Assembly: GCA_020543525.1 (NCBI GenBank)
Contig: JAHYIO010000037.1
Coordinates: 1,736,001 to 1,800,000 of the forward strand
Source of the DNA: Coriolopsis trogii
Taxonomy: Eukaryota; Basidiomycota; Agaricomycetes; Polyporales; Polyporaceae
Length of the DNA stretch: 64,000 nucleotides
Reading direction: 5' to 3'
The notes under the pieces are model-generated. The model searched no databases. It was given only the letters and a program-made list of their open reading frames with translations, and had not been told where the DNA came from. Both the position numbers and the translations under genes were made by a program. Positions 57,515 to 64,000 of the stretch are shown in pieces. How positions within the stretch are numbered: the stretch's first letter is position 1; each line of letters begins with the position of its first letter.

Positions 57515-59510
57515 TCACTCCTGCTTCTCCTGAAGCGCGAGGAGCAGAGCTTCGGCCTTTGCGGACCGCGGTTTGATCTCACACCTGTACGGCGGCGGAT
57601 GGCTGCAGGAGAAAACAAAACCATCAGCGTCTAGCGGAGGTCCTTGCTCGAATCACGAAACATGTACACACCTGACCGTGCCGGGGGTATAATCCGTCGA
57701 GGGCTCGACGACCTCCCCGTTCTTGACGGCCTTCTCGATCTTGAACACCGCGAGGGACATCGCGATCGCCAAAAACACCGACGCGTCCGCGAGCTGCAGC
57801 CCGGGACATATCCGCCGTCCGAACCCAAACACGACCGTGCGCGGGTCCGTCTCGGGCTCGTGCGTCACCGTCCCGACGAACCGCTCCGGCCGGAACGTCA
57901 ACGGGTCTCGGTACGTCTGCGGGTCGTGCAGCATGCGCCAGATGTTCGCGATAACGACCGTGCCCTTGGGGAAGTAGTAGCCCTCGTACACGTCGTCCTC
58001 GATCAGCTTGTGCGGCACACCTTGCAGTCGAGCACCGCTCAGCTTCCAACGCCAAGGGATGTCAGAGAAAGACGACGTACCGAGCGGCGCGACGTTGTTC
58101 CACCGCAGTACCTCCAAGTACAGCGCATTGACGTACGGCAGGCTGTCACGGTCCTCGGCCGTCGGAAGTCGGTCGTTCCCAACGACCGCGTCAATCTCTG
58201 CCTGTGCCTTCGCTTGCAGCTCCGGGTGGAGGGTCATCGCGAGGTAGAAGCTGTTGATCGCCGATACCGTCTTTGTGGCCAGTGGTGAGGACGTCGCCGT
58301 CAACCGCCACGTTCCGATGGAAGAGCACGCACCGTGTCAGCGCCTCCGGCGTACACCGAAGACGCGGCGAATCTGACGATCTCCTCGCGTTCCGGGGTGA
58401 CATCTCCTTCGAGAGCACGCGAGGTGAAGCTCGGAATCTCGCTGCCGGTAGTCTGCAACCCAGGGTACGAGGTCCACCATCCGGTCAAACAGTGCACGTT
58501 CGCTCAGTCGAGGGAACGTACCATCTGCTGCTTGACATGGTTGAACGGCTGGCTGCACATGGCGTCGAGCGTCTTCCTCCATTCCGCGGCCGTCTTCTTC
58601 CACCCGGCTCCGGGGAACCAGGCGGGAACGTGATTGACTGTAGGGAAACGAACGTGAATGCGATGCGAGCTGACACGGGAGCGCGAGATTGCTGCAGCGA
58701 ACGAATACGCACGGGCAGGGAAGGTGTTCGCGAGGAACGCGCCCGGGGCCGTACAAACCGCGAACTGCTCCATCGCTTCGTTGACCGTACGCACCAGCGG
58801 GTCGTTTCCGGGTTGGACCTCATAGCCATAAGTCATCGTGAGGATGATAGACCCTGCAGATCTACAAGCAGACCATGCGTGATCAGTATCATAGACACCC
58901 ACGGGGGACATGTACAGCGGCGCGCACTTGTGGATGTGGTGGACGAGTTCCGCAGGCCGAGCGTAGATCTCCGAGATCATTTGGCGAGTGCGGGCGTCGA
59001 GGAGAGACTGAAACTGCTCCATATTCTTTCGGCCGCCGATGAACTGGAACAGGAGGCGGCGGTACTCCCTGAAGTGGTTTCCGTACGGAAGGAGCGCGAG
59101 CGTCCTGTCCCAGCCGACCAGTTCGCCGCCGACGGGAATCACTGGGCGGTCTGAATAGATGGAACTCTTCTTGTCGAGCAAAGCGACCGCGTGCTTGGAC
59201 GCGTTGAGAATGACGTAAGGCTGGCCGAGGATGGAGATCGAGAGGATATCTCCTGCGTAACATCAGGCGCTCGTTCAGCGGGATGCCACGGCAGGCAAGG
59301 TAAACGCTAAGGCTCACCCCAGCGTTCGCCCCAGGCGGAGAACGTCTTCCATTCGTGTGACGTGGGCATGTCCAAGAGGTTGCCAACGATGGGGAGGCCC
59401 TTTGGGCCGGGAGGAAGGGGACCGGGATGTCTCTTGATGAAAACACGATTCAAAAGAATGACTGTGAAGAGTATGGCCGCTGCATCGAGCAGACTAGGGG
59501 TGTAGGCCAT
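57515..59510 (-). CDS. Cytochrome P450 monooxygenase 3 (CYP64/O-methylsterigmatocystin oxidoreductase-like)
   Basis: Start MAYTPSLLDAAAILFTVILLNRVFIKR at 59510, with the same anchor and hinge (HPGPLPPGPKGLPIVGNLLDMP) as P450 2. Landmarks: WGERWG, DILSISILGQPYVILNASK, SDRPVIPVGGELVGWDRTLALLPYGNHFREYRRLL, VPAWFPGAGWKKTAAEW, I-helix YAGGADTTVSAINSFYLAMT, K-helix LYLEVLRWNN (ExxR), LTFRPERF and heme loop FGFGRRICPGLQLAD. Final exon HPPPYRCEIKPRSAKAEALLLALQEKQE, TGA read from 57517 to 57515. Intron positions match P450 2 wherever compared. All key residues are intact. Together with P450 2 it is a recent tandem pair; P450 1 is an older relative. Substrate unknown. Confidence 0.93.
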
Positions 59511-61222
59511 GGCGGTGACGAGGAGCTTTGAGTGAAGGGGACGTGGGGGGTAGTGTGGAGGGCGGAGCCTGAAGGATCTGAAGCCGGCGTGCGGCCACAG
59601 GGTCCTGTAGTGTCTGAGTGAGTGGTATATGTATGCCCCGGAACCAGTCCAGGAAGGGTGAGTTCGGGTGAAGGGTAGTCACTATCGGAGGGTATGTGTG
59701 ACTTTCGCCCGGGGAATATGGGTGATCCGCTAGCGGAGAGGAAGATGGTGAGGAGCAAGAGATTGTGGCGCGCGAGCTGGGCGTAGTGTTGGCAGAGCTT
59801 CCAAGACGGGCATGAGCGAGCCGGTAGTCGCGGCAGGTAGGCAGAAGCTGCTCGCGTCAGGCAAGATCAGACCGAGGAAGTCTTCCACTCCTTGAGAGCG
59901 CCAGCCATTCTTCCGTTAATTTCGCCTTCAGAACGATTCGGAGTGTCTTGAAGCGGTGCTCGATCTCGAGGAGTCTTGGAGACGAGCCGCTTGGTTTGTC
60001 GGCTGTAACATCGACTGTGTTTTCCCGGCTCCAAATGAGTCCTGCCTATGCGACTTGCATGAGCGTCTTGACCACTGAATTTGAGTACCTCTATTCGGAC
60101 GCACCTAACCTCCGCCTGGAAGATTACTTTCCATTCTGCGTTGTATCATGGGAAGTCAATGGCTTGGACGGACAGTACGCCAAACGTCCATCATTTTCAT
60201 GAGCTGGGACATTGGTAACACCAAGACAGATCGAAACGATATCAACGGTAGGATATGTGCAAGACGGAAATCAGGGTGACACTCACCGGCACCATTGGAT
60301 GCACTGAGGGAGACGTGCGTAAGTACCGCGTCACGCTATGGAAGCACACATAGGCGGATTAGAAGATGCACCAGAACAACAATACCCTCTCGCGGAAACA
60401 TGGAAGTCACGTAGTGAGCTTCTCGTACTCCCTGTTCCAGAGAACATTGTCGATGATATGACATCTTCGACGTGTTTCGGGGGAAGTAACGCCGGAAATG
60501 AGGCTCGCAACCCGTCAGAGGTCACGGACGTTGTACAATGATGTCTGACGCGGTAGCCATATCACTCTGAAACTTTCCGTGGGTTGGTCGTCTTCAGGGT
60601 GTGTTGGCGGCACGGAGAGTTGCAGCCCATGTTGTGTGATGAACCAAGTCGGGTCGGTCATGCGAAAGTCATGCACGCCGCCCCGGCTCCGACTGCACAA
60701 ACCTTTGCTCGTCCGTGCATTCAGCGAGTCAATCATCTGCCTGTTATTCGGACTGTGTCAGCGACATGAACAACGGGGCAAATGGACTTTATGACGATTC
60801 AATACCTCAATGATCATCGACGCGCTCCCGGACGTCGACGTCGACCCCTTGCGACATGGACATGCTAATTTCGGAGAGTATCCGAGGGGTTTGGGGACTA
60901 ACCGGTTTCGTCTTCCTCCATGTCCGTCAGACGCGCATACACCCAACCCATAGAATCAGTGGCATAGATTTGAGAAGGTGACAAGTGAACGCGGAAGCCT
61001 AGTAGAAGACCTAGAAGAAAGAGTGGAATGAGCATGCTTACCGGTACTTATCGAGCGGATAGCGACGTCTATCGATGGTCGATGGGGCGGCGCAAATAGG
61101 AATGAGCCTCGGCCTTATCAGGGTGTACAACAGTCGCGAGTGACTCGGGCTCCAAGTCGTCTCGAGCTTGTGTTCTGCCATCGTCGACTGCTGTGGATCC
61201 GACGAATATAATCATCGCGAGG
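59511..61222. other. Intergenic, P450 3 and SDR upstream regions (divergent)
   Basis: 1.7 kb. A plus frame (about 60030-60202, including EYLYSDAPNLRLEDYFPF) and minus frames (60736-60515 with RMTDPTWFITQHGLQLS; 61181-61039 and 61215-61070) look mildly coding-like. I could not join them into one phased gene. They may be remnants or chance. Confidence 0.4.
59689..59709 (-). promoter_or_regulatory. Conserved upstream element of P450 3, shared with P450 2
   Basis: Plus-strand agggtatgtgtg followed by actttcgcc, about 180 bp upstream of the ATG. The matching element of P450 2 is at 55632-55651. Confidence 0.5.
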
Positions 61223-63075
61223 ATGCCAGGCCGTATTCAACACAAGGTGAGAGTCGTCTTGAACGCGTGTACGCGACTCGCGATTGATCTCACTGGCGTC
61301 ATCCTCCCCAAGGCTGCCCTGATCACTGGTGCCGGATCGTGAGTGGTGTCTTCTCGTCCTCCTGCAGCGGCGCTGGTTGCGTGTTGACCACGTATCGCGG
61401 CTCGTAGGGGAATCGGTCTCGAGTCGTCGCTCCTCTTCGCGCAGGAGGGCGCGGACGTTCTGCTCGTCGACATCAACCTGGCAGCAGCCGAGAAGGCCCT
61501 TGCGCTTGTCAAGGAGCGCTTCCCCAATGTCAAGGCCGCCGCAATCAAGGCCGATGTGGGCAAGGAGGCGGACGTGAAGGCGGCGGTCGACACGGCTGTC
61601 GGGCTCTTCGGCAGACTGGACATCATGGTGCGTCCCAGCGTCCGCCTGCATTAAGCATCCTCCATACGCTCACGGCTCGCTGCCCACCCTGGATTGCCCT
61701 CTCGGATGACTGCGCGCGACGTGCAGTTCAACAACGCAGGTGCGCTATCCCGTTTCCTCCCCAGAGCGTGGCGGATCGTCCCCTGCTCGTCTCGTCTCGT
61801 CGCGCTCGCTTCCTCTCCTTCTCGACGTCCCTGCACGCGCCATGCTCACGCCCCTGCGTTTCTCCGAACAGGCATCATGCACCCCGAGGACGACAACGCG
61901 CTCAACACCGAGGAGCGCATCTGGGATCTGACGATGCAGATCAACGTCAAGGGCGTCTGGTGGGGCTGCAAGTATGCCATCCTCGCCATGCGCAACAACC
62001 CCACCGACGCCGCCCGCGGCCTGCACACCGGAGGCAGCATCATCAACACCGCGAGCTTCGTCGCGCTCATGGGCGCTGCGACGCCCCAGATTGCTTGTGC
62101 GTATGTTCTTTCCGTCGTTCTCTTCTCCCCATCCCCCTGCATTCGTTCCCCGCAGAAGATGCCTCTTTAGACGCATGTCAGATACGCACGCACACGCGGG
62201 CGTATATCGTACGGCGGCGAGCTGTGGCTGTTTGCATTCCGATCTGGAGTTTGGCCACACACGGGTCTTTCCTTGCCTACCTCGTTCGTACGGACGGACG
62301 AGCTGACGACCGACTTCTGGCACGGACAGATACCGCTTCGAAGGTGCGACGATCCCTCTCCCACTCTGCGACGCATCTGGACTGATCGCACGACCGCAGG
62401 GTGCCGTTCTTGCCATGACGCGCGAGCTCGCGATGGTGCACGCCCGCGAAGGTATCCGCGTTAACTCGATCTGCCCGTACGTCCCGCGGCCTCGCCCGCT
62501 CTTGCTCGTCATGGCTGTACGCTCACGCTCTGCGTCCCAACAGCGGTCCTCTGAAGACGCGTCAGTTGCCTTTCGCATCCCTCTGCTTCCTTCTCCGCTC
62601 ACGCTTCTGACATCCCCCGTGCGCCTTGCGCTTGCTGTACAGCGCTGCTCATGGACTTCCTCAACACCGACGAGAAGCGCAACCGCCGCATGGTCCACCT
62701 CCCCATGGGCCGCTTCGGGGAGGCGATCGAAGTCGCCAAGGGCGCCCTCTTCCGTAAGTTGCTCGTCGCGCCCTCCCCCCTTCTCTGTCGCCTTGTTGCC
62801 ATCCCGTCCGACGACTGACAACCCAACCGCGATCGTCTCCTTCGATATCCAGTCGCGAGCGACGACAGCAGCTACATGACGGTGAGTTTCTCCCTTCCAT
62901 CACCGGCAGGCTATCCCGCCGGGTTCGCTGTCTGCACAAAGTGGGTGCTCATCGCGATTGCGTCTCTCGCGACTTTTGGCAGGGTACCGACTTCAAGGTC
63001 GACGGCGGTCTGTCCTCGTGCTATGTTACCCCGATCGGAGAGCCGATCTTGCCCCCGCCCGCGAGTCTCGTCTAA
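61223..63075 (+). CDS. Short-chain dehydrogenase/reductase (classical SDR) with many micro-exons
   Basis: NAD(P)-dependent oxidoreductase with a Rossmann fold. I resolve eleven exons: 61223-61246, 61313-61338, 61408-61627, 61727-61739, 61872-62096, 62330-62343, 62400-62476, 62544-62560, 62643-62753, 62853-62881 and 62983-63075. They sum to 849 nt (282 aa), with phase kept at all ten junctions. Motifs: ALITGAGSGIG (cofactor; split over exons 2 and 3), DINLAAAEKAL (an Asp after beta-2, favouring NAD), FNNAGIMHP (exon 4, 13 nt), INTASF (catalytic Ser region), YTASKGA (catalytic Tyr and Lys on a 14-nt exon), SICPGPLKTPLL (17-nt exon) and the C-terminal TGTDFKVDGGLS. Length is normal for the family. 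Substrate unknown. Its position beside the P450 row is suggestive only. Confidence 0.93.
61247..61312 (+). other. 66-nt in-frame, stop-free first intron of the SDR gene
   Basis: Donor GTGAGA after ATTCAACACAAG, acceptor CCCCAAG. Spliced protein begins MPGRIQHK|AALITGAG, which matches the usual SDR N-terminus. Retention would add 22 residues before the Rossmann strand. Confidence 0.75.
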
Positions 63076-63345
63076 GCGGAGCACAAGCGCGTATCGAGAA
63101 TGCTGGCTTGGTCGACATGTTGTACATTAGAATTGTGCGTAGAGAAACAGCAAATGTATTTGTACAGCTTAGTGGACTCGTACAGGAGTACGCAGGATCG
63201 AGGAGCAGCGTCAGGAAGGGTGTGAGGTATACTGAAGATGAAACCTCTACAATCGAGCGGTACATAGGACGTAGAAAGATGTGATCCAGTGATCTCTCGC
63301 AGGATCCGCGTGAAGCCGAGCGTAGCAGGTCACCATTAGACGATT

Positions 63346-64000
63346 TCACTGCGCCTTCCCGTTCTTCTCGGCGGCCTTGATTCTCTGGATCTCAGCAGTG
63401 ATGCCAGCGTGAACATCTTTCTGGAGAGGGGGGTTGTAGCCAAAGAGCTTGAAGAGGATCTCGAGGTGCACGAAGAAGGGCGCGAGGACGAGGGCTGTAT
63501 GCATCGCGTGTCAGTACGGCGGCTCGGCGCACAACTGGTACAGATGCAGAGGGCGGGGTGTCAAGCATCATGGGAAGCGAAACTCACCGCCGACGAGGTT
63601 GTCGAGGAGCGCGGGAGAGCGGCCTTCAGCGAGGAAGTGGCCGGCGAACTGAGCAATCCAGGAGGAGACGTGTATGAGGAGAGCTTTGTTGAACGCGTCG
63701 GGCTTGTGCGCGAATGACCCGGCGGTGAGGACGGTGAGGATCATCTGAGGCGTGTAGAGGAACTACGGAGTATGCGCCCTGAGTTCCGGGGTCTCAGGTG
63801 TGTATAGTGAAGGGAGACGTACCGCCGCCGTAGGCTCAAGGACATAGTAGTACAGGAGACACGCGACGGCCCAGAGGGCAGACCAGTTGAGATCGAAGGC
63901 GAGGTAGTCGTTGATCACCGCGTGTACCTCAGGGAAGAAGGAGGGAACTGGGATGCGGGTCCCAAGTACCAGGCCAGTCCTGTGGCAGTCTTACAATGAG
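63346..64000 (-). CDS. MPO1: MPO1-like 2-hydroxy fatty acid dioxygenase (DUF962), 5' end outside window (partial)
   Basis: Mpo1 of yeast is an ER iron-dependent dioxygenase that shortens 2-hydroxy-palmitic acid by one carbon during phytosphingosine breakdown. Visible pieces in order: TGLVLGTRIPVPSFFPEVHAVIN, NWSALWAVACLLYYYVLEP (membrane segment), LLYTPQMILTVLTAGSF, LIHVSSWIAQFAGHFLAEGRSPALLDNLVGAL and VLAPFFVHLEILFKLFGYNPPLQKDVHAGITAEIQRIKAAEKNGKAQ. The WIAQFxGHxxxEGRxPALL block and the downstream His-containing FFVHLEILF are family hallmarks; the conserved histidines bind iron. At least two introns are in phase (for example LVG|A). The stop is TGA read from 63348 to 63346. The N-terminal exon or exons lie beyond base 64000. 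Confidence 0.9.

Noticed and set aside
59511..61222. Pseudogene copy of a P450 between P450 3 and the SDR
   Set aside because: No heme loop, ExxR or I-helix remnant was found on either strand.

Overview
This window is nuclear DNA from a filamentous basidiomycete, most likely a mushroom-forming Agaricomycete. Genes are densely packed on both strands. They are broken by many introns of about 50-70 nt with GTNNGT...YAG borders. Typical fungal families are present: a myosin-motor chitin synthase, tandem P450s of the type annotated in Agaricomycetes as O-methylsterigmatocystin-oxidoreductase-like, an Ncp1-type protein, a Con-6-like small protein, a HET-domain protein and F-box/LRR-type proteins. 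I see no viral, plasmid or transposon genes, no rRNA, no convincing tRNA and no CRISPR. All coding starts were re-checked for a real ATG, and several long open frames begin at GTG or TTG and were trimmed.

Layout. 1-736 (-) is the 5' part of EPL1 (NuA4). PRP31 (+), ISU1 (-) and GPC1 (+) follow, then a HET-domain protein (+), TAD1 (-), a Con-6-like small basic protein (+) and a fungal protein of unknown function (-). Two paralogous F-box genes (-) bracket a SIRT5-like sirtuin (+). A 167-aa orphan (-) and a 3.3-kb gene-free block come next. Ncp1-like (-) and an EF-hand MscS channel (+) form a divergent pair. They are followed by a TMEM135-like membrane protein (-), a chitin synthase with motor, cytochrome-b5 and DEK_C domains (-), COPI beta-prime (-) and a membrane protein with a WW-like motif (+). 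The last third is accessory in character: three P450 genes in the same orientation (-), each with about 2 kb of non-coding DNA upstream, then a short-chain dehydrogenase (+) and the 3' part of an MPO1-like dioxygenase (-).

Function. Most of the window is housekeeping: splicing, Fe-S assembly, phospholipid remodelling, tRNA editing, COPI traffic and cell wall. The P450/P450/P450/SDR block could be a small oxidative tailoring or detoxification locus. It has no backbone synthase, transporter or regulator, so a biosynthetic cluster is not shown.

Most notable observations: (1) the SDR gene has 11 exons, and its Rossmann, NNAG, YxxxK and PG motifs sit on 13-26 nt micro-exons or their junctions; the 282-aa reading closes exactly. 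(2) Three introns are multiples of three without stops (48, 63 and 66 nt), two of them interrupting catalytic or signature motifs (HET and TAD1), so unspliced gene models look open but are wrong. (3) A near-identical element lies about 180 bp upstream of the ATG in two of the P450 paralogues. (4) Duplicated F-box genes flank the sirtuin.
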